A stretch of DNA of 64,000 bases from Sutcliffiella rhizosphaerae (GTDB lineage Bacteria > Bacillota > Bacilli > Bacillales > Bacillaceae_I): contig NZ_CAKJTJ010000007.1 of NCBI RefSeq assembly GCF_917563925.1, forward strand, positions 62,001 to 126,000. The letters are read 5' to 3'. The notes beneath the pieces were generated by a model. That model ran no database searches and had not been told where the DNA came from. It saw nothing but the letters and a program-made list of their open reading frames with translations. Of this stretch, positions 1 through 7,977 are shown in pieces (the first letter of the stretch is position 1; every line of letters begins with the position of its first letter). Position numbers and translations under genes: made by a program.

Positions 1-177
1 AAACAGGTTGGATGGGATAATTGGAGAAATATGGAGAACGAATCTACAAGCTACTACGGAGAATTTGAATCGACTGGACCTGGAGCCTTTACTGAAGCTC
101 GGGTTTCCTGGTCAAAAGCTTTAACAAAAGAAGAAGCAGATACCTACGAAATTCATAGGTTGTTATCTAATTGGTAA
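1..177 (+). CDS. pectinesterase (CE8), C-terminal fragment
   Basis: Frame 1 is open from the window edge to a TAA at 175-177 and encodes the last 58 residues of a protein. The fragment matches the C-terminal end of carbohydrate esterase family 8 pectin methylesterases: a W-D-N-W-R-N stretch, then E-S-T-S-Y-Y-G-E-F, S-T-G-P-G-A and A-R-V-S-W-S-K. These enzymes remove methyl esters from homogalacturonan so that polygalacturonases can cut it. The catalytic aspartates lie upstream of the window and cannot be checked, nor can a signal peptide. The convergent lipoprotein gene and the GH28 gene nearby fit a pectin-utilisation locus. The family call is fairly firm; the fragment is too short to exclude a pseudogene. 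Confidence 0.82.
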   Translation, partial: KQVGWDNWRNMENESTSYYGEFESTGPGAFTEARVSWSKALTKEEADTYEIHRLLSNW

Positions 178-180
178 TAA

Positions 181-216
181 AAACAGGAGGCGAATAGTTT
201 ATGCCTCCTGTTTTTT
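181..216. terminator. bidirectional terminator between pectinesterase and solute-binding protein genes
   Basis: A 9-bp stem (ACAGGAGGC / GCCTCCTGT) with an A-run on the left and a T-run on the right lies between two convergent stop codons. It can serve both strands. Confidence 0.85.
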
Positions 217-221
217 GTTAT

Positions 222-1724
222 TTAATTACCAGCAGATTCGTTAAACTCATCAATGATTTGCTGACCACCGTCATTCAACCATCTCTGAACCGCTTTTTCG
301 AATCCATCCTTATCAATTTGACGAAGAATGTATTGATACGAAGCATCTTGAATGATGGTTCGTAATCTCTCTCCATTGGCTAAGAATGCATCGGAATCAA
401 GCGTTAGTGTCGGATCAATAATCAAATAGTTCTCATTATCGATAAATAGTTCTTCTGATTTTGCTTTTGGTTCAAACGTATGGAACCCTTCAAAGCGACC
501 GTTATTTTCTGGCTCTCCAATTTCAATTGCTTGGAAAGGTTTTACTTCACGATCGTTTTTCGCAGTATCTTCAGCAGGTTTACCCATACCGTTCTCCACT
601 GTATAATGCTCTCCTTCGATACCCCAGAAAATTAAGTTGGATACTTCTGGAGTCATTAAATCATCAAAGAATTGTAGGATTCTTTTTAATTCCTCTTCAG
701 ACTTTACAGAAGATTTCGGGAACATAACTACGTTTCCGTAACCAGGAAGACTCCAAATTCCATAATCACCTTGTGGGCCTTCTACATAGTTGTGTACATC
801 TACCTCTGCGTCTGGGTGTACTTTTGCTAAATCATTATATAGTGTTTGGACATCTCCCATAGAACCTACATAAATACCAGCAGTTCCATTAATGAACAAT
901 GCTTGCTGATCATTTTTACTTGTAACAGGGAAGTCTTGGTTCATATAACCGTTCTCATGCATATCTTTGAAGAAATCAAGTGTTTCCATATATTCAGGGA
1001 ACATGAATGAAGGCTTTAATTTTCCATCTTCATCCTCTCCCCACTCATTCGGCGTACCGAACCAAGATGCCACTGTATAGAACGCTCCGTAAACTAAATC
1101 ACTACGGTCCGTTAAACCGATAGTATCCTTTTTACCTGTCTTGTTAGGATCGTTTTCAGTGAATTGCTTTGCCATTTCAAAAAACTCTTCTGTTGTAGTT
1201 GGAGCTGATAATCCTAAATTATCTGCCCAATCCTTACGATAGATAATTCCTTGACGTGAAAGAGGTCTTCCTTGATACAAAGAATAAATTTTGTCATCTA
1301 CTTTTGTATTTTCAAGAACTTGCTCTTTCAGCTTACTTAAGTTTTCATACTCATCCAAATAAGGTCCAATTTCCCAGAACTGATCGTCACGGATTGCATC
1401 CTTAAATTGATTAAAAGTAGTTTGGTTTTTCATGAAAACTGCTTGTGGAAGAGATCCTGTTGCAAATGCAGTGTTCAGTCTTTCTTCATAGTTATTATCT
1501 GGTACCCATTGAAACTCCAATTTTGTATTTGTTTTTTCTTCAAGCAATGTTTTGATTTTATCCTGAGGCACTTCTGGTGTATGAAGATTAGCCATGATAG
1601 AGATAGAAAATGGCTTATCAGGATCAATCTCTGTATTTGAAGCGCTTTCATTATTACATGCACTGACAAATACCAGCATCAAGGCAAGAAGTAAAAATGC
1701 AAATGATTTTTTCTTTACATTCAT
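222..1724 (-). CDS. extracellular solute-binding lipoprotein, LplA/YtcQ-type ABC sugar transporter
   Basis: 500 aa. A signal peptide with a lipobox (V-S-A-C, Cys at residue 23) marks a membrane-anchored lipoprotein. The body resembles the large family 1 solute-binding proteins of the LplA/YtcQ group, which deliver oligosaccharides to ABC permeases in Gram-positive bacteria. Residues around 150-165 (R-Q-G-I-I-Y-R-K-D-W) and 325-340 (Y-G-I-W-S-L-P-G-Y-G) are typical of the group. No permease genes lie in the window. The next genes upstream on the same strand are a reductase and a polygalacturonase, so pectin or rhamnogalacturonan fragments are the likely substrate, by inference. The start has a GTGGGGGT ribosome site. 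A candidate cre site lies about 110 bp upstream of the start. Confidence 0.85.
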   Translation of the reverse strand: MNVKKKSFAFLLLALMLVFVSACNNESASNTEIDPDKPFSISIMANLHTPEVPQDKIKTLLEEKTNTKLEFQWVPDNNYEERLNTAFATGSLPQAVFMKNQTTFNQFKDAIRDDQFWEIGPYLDEYENLSKLKEQVLENTKVDDKIYSLYQGRPLSRQGIIYRKDWADNLGLSAPTTTEEFFEMAKQFTENDPNKTGKKDTIGLTDRSDLVYGAFYTVASWFGTPNEWGEDEDGKLKPSFMFPEYMETLDFFKDMHENGYMNQDFPVTSKNDQQALFINGTAGIYVGSMGDVQTLYNDLAKVHPDAEVDVHNYVEGPQGDYGIWSLPGYGNVVMFPKSSVKSEEELKRILQFFDDLMTPEVSNLIFWGIEGEHYTVENGMGKPAEDTAKNDREVKPFQAIEIGEPENNGRFEGFHTFEPKAKSEELFIDNENYLIIDPTLTLDSDAFLANGERLRTIIQDASYQYILRQIDKDGFEKAVQRWLNDGGQQIIDEFNESAGN

Positions 1725-1833
1725 TTTTGAATACCCCCACGTTAATTGATAACTAATTTAATGATAGATTACTAAAGCCTAGTTTGTACATATCAACTTT
1801 ACTTTTAGGTAAGATTACCAAAAGCCCCATAAA

Positions 1834-1847
1834 AGAATGCGCTTTCA
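1834..1847 (-). promoter_or_regulatory. candidate cre (CcpA) site upstream of the solute-binding protein gene
   Basis: On the minus strand the sequence TGAAAGCGCATTCT fits the consensus TGWAARCGYTWNCW at 13 of 14 positions; the mismatch is at position 10. Its place about 110 bp upstream of a sugar-uptake gene fits carbon catabolite control. The promoter itself is not clear. Confidence 0.4.
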
Positions 1848-2055
1848 TTTAAGCTAATTATTTTCCCCCTTCCGAATCCATTTTAAGACGAACGCTCATA
1901 CATCACGTTGCGTTATCTATACTTGTCTTACTTTCAATTTAATTCAGAATTTTCAATTAGAATATAATCAATTGCTCATATCATCACTTCTATCCTTGAT
2001 ATAATAACCTTTTCATCTTGCATGCTGATGAAATGATTAGGGGTTAACACAAAAA

Positions 2056-2075
2056 AAGCTGACAGAGGTCAGCTT
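2056..2075. repeat. left 20-bp direct repeat flanking the 2076-2293 element
   Basis: The 20 bases are identical to 2294-2313 in the same orientation. They form a hairpin with an 8-bp stem (AAGCTGAC / GTCAGCTT) and loop AGAG. This left copy keeps the flanking A-run, which on the minus strand is the T-tract of a terminator. It therefore looks like the original terminator of the 2307-3056 gene, now displaced by the element. Confidence 0.75.
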
Positions 2076-2293
2076 CAGACTGTTGACAAACCCAAATTAT
2101 TTGTAGACTTGCATTTAACTGTTGATCTTCGTTGCAGACGCTTCGCTTTCCGCGGGCGGTCCGGGAACCTCCTCGGGCTTGCGCCCTGCGGGGTTTCCCA
2201 TGTCCCTTCCTCCCGCAGGAGTCTTCGCGTCTTTCACTACGATCAACATAGGAATCGCGTTAACATAAGAAAAGTACCTTTGTCTACACACTG
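2076..2293. mobile_element. 218-bp MITE-like element with imperfect terminal inverted repeats
   Basis: The left end (CAGACTGTTGACAAA) and the reverse complement of the right end (CAGTGTGTAGACAAA) match at 12 of 15 positions. Inside is a GC-rich palindromic core (about 2121-2245) with arms GTTGATC/GATCAAC, AGACGC/GCGTCT and CCGCGGG/CCCGC. The core is homologous to one at 17616-17711. No ORF looks real: the 61-codon frame across it is palindrome-derived. Identical 20-bp direct repeats on both sides suggest a target duplication, although that length is unusual. Confidence 0.6.
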
Positions 2294-2313
2294 AAGCTGA
2301 CAGAGGTCAGCTT
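2294..2313. repeat. right 20-bp direct repeat, overlapping the stop codon of the uronate-dehydrogenase-like gene
   Basis: Second copy of the 2056-2075 hairpin. It contains the TGA stop codon (2307-2309, minus strand) of the adjacent gene. Confidence 0.75.
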
Positions 2314-3056
2314 TTTTCCATAATATCTTTTGAGTTTTGTTCTGATACAAAGCCTAGTTCGTTTTTTGCGTTCTTTGTATCCCAAGGTGAATCCGGATTG
2401 TCAGACACACCATAATATGTGCCGTATTTAACATCAGATTCAATTGCTGCTTGGAAAATATTTACAACATCTTCTCTTGTTAACAATGTATGGACGAGAC
2501 GGTCATCTTCTTTTAAGTCTTTTACTTCTTCCTTAGGAACAGAAGCAATTCTTAAATTGATGACTGATACTTCCCTTTCATCTGCAAATAGTCTGCCAAC
2601 ATTTTCTGAGGCAAGCTTCAGGACCCCGTATAGGCCACGTGAATAAGGATAGTCATCTATTGTAATCTTTCGACCAAGCAAGGAGTGACCTTCATCCTCA
2701 TAGCCGTCTGTTACATGGTTACTGCTTGCTATAATTACTTTCGGAATTTTTTTTCTTGTTGCTACATCCAATAAATAATAACCTGCCTTAAAGAATACCT
2801 CTGTCATTAGATCAAAATGCTTATTATCAACAATATGTTTACCGTTGTCTGTAGCAATCAAGTTAATAAGCACATCCGTATCGACCGGTATTTTTTCATA
2901 CACTTCGTCATAATTGGTTGCGTCAAGTTGAATGTAATTTACTGTATCTTCCTGTATGCTTTTATCACAAATAACCACTTCAAAACTGACCTGTAAGCCT
3001 TCTTTTAATATAGATCCAATAGTACCATTGCCACCTACAATTACGACTTTTTTCAA
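2307..3056 (-). CDS. NAD-dependent epimerase/dehydratase, uronate dehydrogenase-like
   Basis: 249 aa, cytosolic, extended-SDR fold. The N-terminal nucleotide-binding loop is G-G-N-G-T-I-G (residues 8-14). The catalytic set is Ser111/112 in A-S-S-N-H, then Y143-G-V-L-K147. The A-S-S-N-H motif, the G-L-Y-G-x-x-K segment and the late Y-Y-G-V-S-D-N...W-D segment resemble bacterial uronate dehydrogenases, which oxidise galacturonate or glucuronate to the aldarolactone with NAD+. The gene follows the GH28 gene by 27 bp on the same strand, so cotranscription is likely and galacturonate is a sensible substrate. That is inference: other sugar-nucleotide epimerases share the core motifs. Its stop codon lies inside the duplicated terminator hairpin next to the inserted element. 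Confidence 0.65.
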   Translation of the reverse strand: MKKVVIVGGNGTIGSILKEGLQVSFEVVICDKSIQEDTVNYIQLDATNYDEVYEKIPVDTDVLINLIATDNGKHIVDNKHFDLMTEVFFKAGYYLLDVATRKKIPKVIIASSNHVTDGYEDEGHSLLGRKITIDDYPYSRGLYGVLKLASENVGRLFADEREVSVINLRIASVPKEEVKDLKEDDRLVHTLLTREDVVNIFQAAIESDVKYGTYYGVSDNPDSPWDTKNAKNELGFVSEQNSKDIMEKS

Positions 3057-3083
3057 GGGGATTACCTCCCTTTTAATACAGCT

Positions 3084-4496
3084 TTATAATCCTCTTATTC
3101 CCACACAGTTATTTATTGTAACCCTTTCTCCTTTATTTACTACAACTTTTATGTTAGTAAATGTAGAATGATTTAGATAGGAACAATCGATGCCAAATGT
3201 TGATTTAATGAAGATGTTTTCAAAAGATAGCTGTTCCAACGGTTTCTCAGGTAATCCACGTAATAAAATGGCCGTTTCCGCTTCTATACAATTAACATTG
3301 CTTATTGATATTTTTTGAAAAACAGGTGTTTGTTCTGAAAAAGGAGCACTTTCCAAAACCTTAGAATCACCTTGTTCATAGAACATATGAAAAACTATTG
3401 CTTCTTTTTTTATGCCTATCATATTAATAGAATCGATGGCTACGTTTTCTACGGTGCCACCTCTCCCTCTTTTGCTTTTAAAGCGAAGCCCAGTATCCGT
3501 TCCAAAAAATGTACAATCTTTAATTGTTACCTCTTTCACACCGCCTGACATTTCGCTTCCAATTACAAATCCACCGTGCCCGCTGTAGACAGTACAGTTT
3601 TTTATCATTATATTCTGAGCTGGTTTGCCTAGCTTTCTGCCTTCTTCATCCTTTCCGGACTTGATACAGATCGCATCATCCCCAACATCAAAAATACAGT
3701 TATCCACTACTACATTTTTACAAGATTCCACATCCAGCCCGTCCCCATTTTGGGAATACCAAGGGTTTCTGACTGTCAAGTTCCTAATCGTAACATTCTC
3801 ACATATCCATGGATGCAAACACCAAGCAGGAGAATTTTGAAAAGTCGGGCCGTCTATTAAAATGTTTTTGCATTTTCGGAGACTGACCATGTTAGGTCGT
3901 AGGAAGTCCTTTACCACTTGATAATCTTCAAGTATCAAGGAGCCACTTTGCTGAAGTTGTGGCACTTTTTGTAATCCTTGCATCGCCTTATCAGTCGGCC
4001 ACCAAATTTCCTGCTCTTCATCTACCACTCCACCTGAACTTACTAAATTATTCCATTTACTTTCTGTCATTTTATATTTCTTCACAGGTCTCCATGCCGC
4101 GCCTGCCCCATCAAAGGTACCTTCACCTGTAATAGCTGCATTTTCTAGATTTTCTGCATCAATTGGTGATTGACACCTTACTGCCTTTAAACCTTCAAAG
4201 CTAGATACTATTAATGGATATTCATCCATATTACTGCTGAATAATATAGTAGCACCACTTTCTAAATGTAGGTTCACATTACTATGTAGGGTGATGGGAC
4301 CTGTTAACCAAATACCAGAAGATACTATTACTTTACCCCCACCTTCTCCTGAACATATTTGGACAGCCTTATTTATCGCTTCGGTGTTTAGGTGGAAACC
4401 GCCAGCAATTGCACCAAAATTTCTTATATCATAATTAACATCTCTAAATGTGGGCATCATTACTTGCCATTCTATTTTCGTATAGTCAGTTGCCAC
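3084..4496 (-). CDS. GH28 polygalacturonase-type glycoside hydrolase, intracellular
   Basis: 470 aa, right-handed beta-helix type. The GH28 active-site motifs are all present and in order: N250-G-D252, G-D273-D274, G-H307-G and R338-F-K340. There is no signal peptide, so it probably acts in the cytoplasm on imported oligogalacturonides, releasing galacturonate for the adjacent dehydrogenase. Exo-acting or rhamnogalacturonan specificity cannot be told from sequence alone. The start is GTG with a GGGGG ribosome site about 9 bases upstream; ATG codons at residues 13-14 are alternatives. Family call firm, substrate inferred. Confidence 0.85.
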   Translation of the reverse strand: MATDYTKIEWQVMMPTFRDVNYDIRNFGAIAGGFHLNTEAINKAVQICSGEGGGKVIVSSGIWLTGPITLHSNVNLHLESGATILFSSNMDEYPLIVSSFEGLKAVRCQSPIDAENLENAAITGEGTFDGAGAAWRPVKKYKMTESKWNNLVSSGGVVDEEQEIWWPTDKAMQGLQKVPQLQQSGSLILEDYQVVKDFLRPNMVSLRKCKNILIDGPTFQNSPAWCLHPWICENVTIRNLTVRNPWYSQNGDGLDVESCKNVVVDNCIFDVGDDAICIKSGKDEEGRKLGKPAQNIMIKNCTVYSGHGGFVIGSEMSGGVKEVTIKDCTFFGTDTGLRFKSKRGRGGTVENVAIDSINMIGIKKEAIVFHMFYEQGDSKVLESAPFSEQTPVFQKISISNVNCIEAETAILLRGLPEKPLEQLSFENIFIKSTFGIDCSYLNHSTFTNIKVVVNKGERVTINNCVGIRGL

Positions 4497-4593
4497 AATA
4501 GCCTTCCCCCTTTATATGAATATTAAAGTTCATTATATAAGAGAGCAGTCGATAGCTTAATAATCATTTTCTTAGGAAAATAAAAAACATCCA

Positions 4594-5226
4594 CTAGTTC
4601 ACTAATGAATGTTTAAATGCATAAATAACTGCTTGCGTTCTGTCTTGAACTTGCAGTTTTGCCAATATATTACTCACATGAACTTTTACTGTTTTCAAAG
4701 CAATAAATAGTTCATCTGCTATTTCTTGATTTGTTTTTCCCTGTGTCATTAGTAAGAGGACCTCCATTTCCCTGGAGGTGAGTTCCTCATGTGGGAGTAT
4801 TTCCGTTTTACTACGCATTTTACGCATCATTTTCCCAGCTACTTCTGGCTCAAGTATAGATTGCCCTTTATAGGTGGAACGAATAGCATTTGCAATCTCA
4901 CTGGCTTTAGACGTTTTCAACATATAACTAGTTGCCCCAGCTTCAAGTGCAGGATAGACCTTCTCATCGTCTAGAAAACTGGTAACTATGATTATTTTTG
5001 CTTCTGGCCACTCTTCAATAATTCTTTTTGTAGCTTCAATACCATCCATTTCTTTCATAACGAGATCCATTAATATAATGTCTGGTCGAAGTTCAAATGC
5101 AAGGTCTACTGCAACTGTCCCATCGTCAGCTTCTGCAATGACTTCAATATCAGGTTGTGCTGACAAGTAAGCAGAAACCCCAATTCTCACCATCTCATGG
5201 TCATCGACAAATAACACCCTTATCAT
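4594..5226 (-). CDS. liaR: response regulator LiaR (NarL/FixJ family)
   Basis: 210 aa. The receiver domain has D-D at residues 8-9, the phospho-acceptor Asp in I-I-L-M-D-L-V-M, and a conserved Lys in Y-M-L-K-T. The C-terminal LuxR-type helix-turn-helix has L-T-S-R-E-M-E-V...N-Q-E-I-A-D-E-L...K-T-V-K-V-H-V. It begins four bases after the liaS stop, with its ribosome site GAGGAGGG inside the end of liaS. In Bacillus, LiaR responds to lipid-II-interfering antibiotics and activates liaIH; the same genes lie just upstream here. The three-gene liaFSR order supports the name over other NarL regulators. Confidence 0.92.
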   Translation of the reverse strand: MIRVLFVDDHEMVRIGVSAYLSAQPDIEVIAEADDGTVAVDLAFELRPDIILMDLVMKEMDGIEATKRIIEEWPEAKIIIVTSFLDDEKVYPALEAGATSYMLKTSKASEIANAIRSTYKGQSILEPEVAGKMMRKMRSKTEILPHEELTSREMEVLLLMTQGKTNQEIADELFIALKTVKVHVSNILAKLQVQDRTQAVIYAFKHSLVN

Positions 5227-5230
5227 ATGA

Positions 5231-6268
5231 TTAACCCTCCTCTGTGTTTAGTTTTGGTACTTTTACTTCTAGCCTTGTTCCCTCGTTCTCAACACTTACG
5301 ATTTTCAACGTACCACCAAGTTCGACTGCTCGCTCATGCATATTTTGCAGCCCATAAGATCCTGCCCTTGCCTGCTCCACATCAAAGCCAATTCCATCAT
5401 CTACAACACGAAGAATGATTAAATTATCTCTTTGTATTAAAAGAACTTCTAAAGAACTAGCTTTAGAATGCCTTAATGTATTGGATAGTGTTTCTTGAAG
5501 GATACGAAAAAGGTGGTCTTCCACTCCTTTTTCAATCGGAAAGCTCTCAATTTTCCACTTTATTGTCATTGGAACTTTTTGCATCAATTCCAATAACAAT
5601 TCCTCTGCACCTTCTTGGAGCGTTTTCCCCTTTAAAGCAACGGGTCGTAAGTGTAGTAATAATGCTCGCATTTCCAGCTGAGACTGCTGTATCATCTCTT
5701 CTACTAATCGGAGCTGTTTTGCTTCACCTGTATTTGATTCTTCCTTCGTTTCAGTTAATGCTGACATCAACATGGACGCTGCAAACAACTGCTGACTAAC
5801 GGAATCATGCAATTCCCTAGCCAATCGATTTCGCTCTTGGGATACAATTTCTTGGATCCTATTTTCCAAATCCACTGCTTTTTCATTCGCTACTTTTTGA
5901 GCAAGTTTGGTCTGCTCCTGGATCTGACTATGGAGTCTCCAGATAGATTCTTCTATAGAAGCGATTTCTTGAACAGAGCTCCCTTGAATTTCCCATAAGC
6001 TCTTTCCTTGCTCCACGGCCTTCAATTCCTCATGAACCTGATGCAATTGTTTGCGCCAATAAAATCCTGAAAAAAGACCGTACAAGAGCCCGATGCCAAT
6101 CGCGATAACTAATACAAAAATGATAAAGGGTAAATCCATCACTTTTACATCCCAGAGGTCACCAATGCTAATCACAGGAAAAAATAAATAATAGAAACTT
6201 ACCAGTAATAAAAAACTTGAGACAGAAAGGGCTATTGCAAACCATACATGCCGTTGGAGTACACTCAT
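5231..6268 (-). CDS. liaS: sensor histidine kinase LiaS
   Basis: 345 aa. Two N-terminal membrane helices (about 10-32 and 45-68) flank a short extracytoplasmic loop, as in intramembrane-sensing kinases. A HAMP/coiled-coil linker follows. The HisKA_3 box has R-E-L-H-D-S-V-S-Q-Q-L with the phospho-accepting His. The HATPase domain has the N-box N-T-L-R-H-S and the G-box D-D-G-I-G-F-D. The start codon overlaps the liaF stop (ATGA), so translation is probably coupled. It phosphorylates LiaR and, in B. subtilis, is held off by LiaF. Confidence 0.92.
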   Translation of the reverse strand: MSVLQRHVWFAIALSVSSFLLLVSFYYLFFPVISIGDLWDVKVMDLPFIIFVLVIAIGIGLLYGLFSGFYWRKQLHQVHEELKAVEQGKSLWEIQGSSVQEIASIEESIWRLHSQIQEQTKLAQKVANEKAVDLENRIQEIVSQERNRLARELHDSVSQQLFAASMLMSALTETKEESNTGEAKQLRLVEEMIQQSQLEMRALLLHLRPVALKGKTLQEGAEELLLELMQKVPMTIKWKIESFPIEKGVEDHLFRILQETLSNTLRHSKASSLEVLLIQRDNLIILRVVDDGIGFDVEQARAGSYGLQNMHERAVELGGTLKIVSVENEGTRLEVKVPKLNTEEG

Positions 6269-6990
6269 ACCCTCTTCACCTCAAGACTTCCTACAACAAT
6301 AGAGGTGACAATCTTTACTTTATTTGTAGCTTCTTTATAGTTTGCTGTTTGAACATGAACTGTTTGATTAAAAATACTTTTTTCTTCATGTTCTAACACA
6401 GTCGTGGAACCAACCATCCCTGAATGCTTTATACTTAACTCTACCTCATAAGGAACGAGTATTTGAACATTTCCAATGATATTACGAATAAATATGATTG
6501 CTTCTCCTTTAGGTAGCACCGTGTAGCTAAGATCAATTAATGTATCACTAATTCCACATTGAATATTGACATCCTCCCAAGTATAAGTGGAATCAGGAGT
6601 TCGCTGGTTGCCAAAAATTTTATTAGTAAACCATTTTTGCTCTTGCGTTACGAGGCTTTCACTGTTACTTTCCATTATATTTGGTCTCAATTCCACTGGT
6701 GTTTTCTTTGATTGAAAGTATTTATATAAAAAATAGCCAACCGTCGCCATCAGCATAAAATGAAATGTCAACATATTGAAGACGGAAAAGGTAATAGAGA
6801 GCAACCCTATGATAAATAATGCCTTCCCCATTATCCAATGCCATTTCTTCCGTCCAACATACATCATTAAACTTGAAAATAAAAAGGAAAAAATAAGGCC
6901 AGTATTAAAAAATAATATTTCCAGAAGAAAAATCATGCTGCCAACTACAATGATAAAATTTAAATAATCTGATTTCATTCTGCTTAACAT
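6265..6990 (-). CDS. liaF: LiaF, membrane inhibitor of the LiaRS system
   Basis: 241 aa. The N-terminal third holds about four short hydrophobic segments (residues 8-28, 30-44, 51-70, 75-92). The C-terminal half is the soluble LiaF/DUF2154 beta-rich domain (about 120-241), with the F-I-R-N-I-I-G-N-V-Q-I-L-V-P-Y segment. In B. subtilis it represses LiaR-dependent expression until envelope damage. The stop overlaps the liaS start. The ribosome site AAGGAGGG lies well placed upstream. The gap to liaH (320 bp) carries a terminator and repeats, so liaFSR may have its own promoter. Confidence 0.9.
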   Translation of the reverse strand: MLSRMKSDYLNFIIVVGSMIFLLEILFFNTGLIFSFLFSSLMMYVGRKKWHWIMGKALFIIGLLSITFSVFNMLTFHFMLMATVGYFLYKYFQSKKTPVELRPNIMESNSESLVTQEQKWFTNKIFGNQRTPDSTYTWEDVNIQCGISDTLIDLSYTVLPKGEAIIFIRNIIGNVQILVPYEVELSIKHSGMVGSTTVLEHEEKSIFNQTVHVQTANYKEATNKVKIVTSIVVGSLEVKRV

Positions 6991-7011
6991 TTGCCTTATC
7001 CCTCCTTATTA

Positions 7012-7210
7012 GAAATGCGGAAGCGCCTCGTTCAGCCCCGACAAACATAAGACAAGTCGACATGAAGGAGGGTTTTTACCTTCTTGACGAATTGGATTAT
7101 GACCTCGAGGGGCTAGGCGCTGAAGCTGGACAATCCGAAATGCGGTAGCGCCTTGGTTAGCCCCAACAAGCATAAGACAAGACGCAGATTACCTTCTTGG
7201 CAGCTTGCCT
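7012..7210. repeat. two degenerate copies of a dispersed GCGCC/GGCGC hairpin repeat
   Basis: Copy A starts GAAATGCGGAAGCGCC (7014) and closes with GGGGCTAGGCGCTGAAGC; its ends pair as AGCGCCT...AGCCCC with GGGGCT.AGGCGCT. Copy B starts again at 7137 with GAAATGCGGTAGCGCC and shares the CATAAGACAAG segment, but its right half has decayed. The copies lie between liaF and liaH and contain no ORF. They resemble intergenic palindromic repeats seen in many Bacillus genomes, from memory. Confidence 0.65.
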
Positions 7211-7269
7211 GGGCCTCAGACTAGCTAGTCATTATTTAAACTGTAGATAAATTTTTTAATAAACTTAGC

Positions 7270-7297
7270 AAAAAAGGCGTAATATGCACGCCTTTTA
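7270..7297 (-). terminator. terminator after liaH
   Basis: On the minus strand AAAGGCGT, a 7-base loop and ACGCC are followed by TTTTTT. It lies just downstream of the liaH stop codon and separates liaIH from liaFSR, suggesting that the highly induced liaIH message mostly ends here. Confidence 0.8.
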
Positions 7298-7310
7298 AGA
7301 ATAGCAGTTT

Positions 7311-7964
7311 TTATTGGGAAAGAGAATGAGTTTTCTCTTCAGAATGATGAATTTCTTTTTCTAAACTAGCAATTTTTGCATCGATTGTATTGCGGTGATA
7401 GTTTGTATTCACTTGATGTTCTAAACGATCCAGATAGTTTTCCATTTCATTAAACCTAGTGTAGGAGCTTTCCATCTGTTTGGCATCCACTACTTGATTC
7501 ATACGGTGTGTAGCTCGGGCAACATTTTCTCTTCCCATTAACTCCATCCGCTTAATATACATATCCTTCAAACGATGTTTCATTTCTTCATACTTCTGCT
7601 CAAGTGAAGATAAATCCTTTGATGTCTTTTCAAGAGAGCTCTTCAAGTGACTAGCTCTTTCTTGATACTGCATATGTTCCCTGCTTGCAAACTCTTGCAA
7701 TTCCACTTCGCCAGCTTTTTCTGCTATTTTTGCTTGAGCCTCACGTTTCTCTGCAAGATTCCTTGCTTCTCTGTATTCTCGAATAAATTCTTCTTTTAAT
7801 CGATGTTGTCTTTCCACAAGGTTACGAACCTTCTCTACCTCGCGTTCACAATCTCGCAAATACTGATTGAGCATCGCAATAGGATTCTGTTGTTCCTTTT
7901 TATCCAAAACTTCATGAAAATCTGCTGAAATGGTTTGTTTAATTCTTGAAAATAAGTTTGCCAT
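7311..7964 (-). CDS. liaH: LiaH, PspA/IM30 family phage-shock protein
   Basis: 217 aa, almost wholly helical and coiled coil, with the PspA/IM30 start R-I-K-Q-T-I-S-A-D-F-H-E-V-L-D and the segment N-P-I-A-M-L-N-Q-Y-L-R-D near residue 30. These proteins form large oligomers on the inner face of the membrane and protect it under stress. It follows the liaI-like gene by 13 bp, with GGGAGG as ribosome site, and a terminator follows. As in B. subtilis, LiaI probably recruits LiaH to the membrane; here this rests on gene order. Confidence 0.92.
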   Translation of the reverse strand: MANLFSRIKQTISADFHEVLDKKEQQNPIAMLNQYLRDCEREVEKVRNLVERQHRLKEEFIREYREARNLAEKREAQAKIAEKAGEVELQEFASREHMQYQERASHLKSSLEKTSKDLSSLEQKYEEMKHRLKDMYIKRMELMGRENVARATHRMNQVVDAKQMESSYTRFNEMENYLDRLEHQVNTNYHRNTIDAKIASLEKEIHHSEEKTHSLSQ

Positions 7965-7977
7965 TTTTTTCCTCCCT

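Noticed and set aside
2109-2294. 61-codon plus-strand frame
   Set aside because: It is the translation of the palindromic element core and has no ribosome site.
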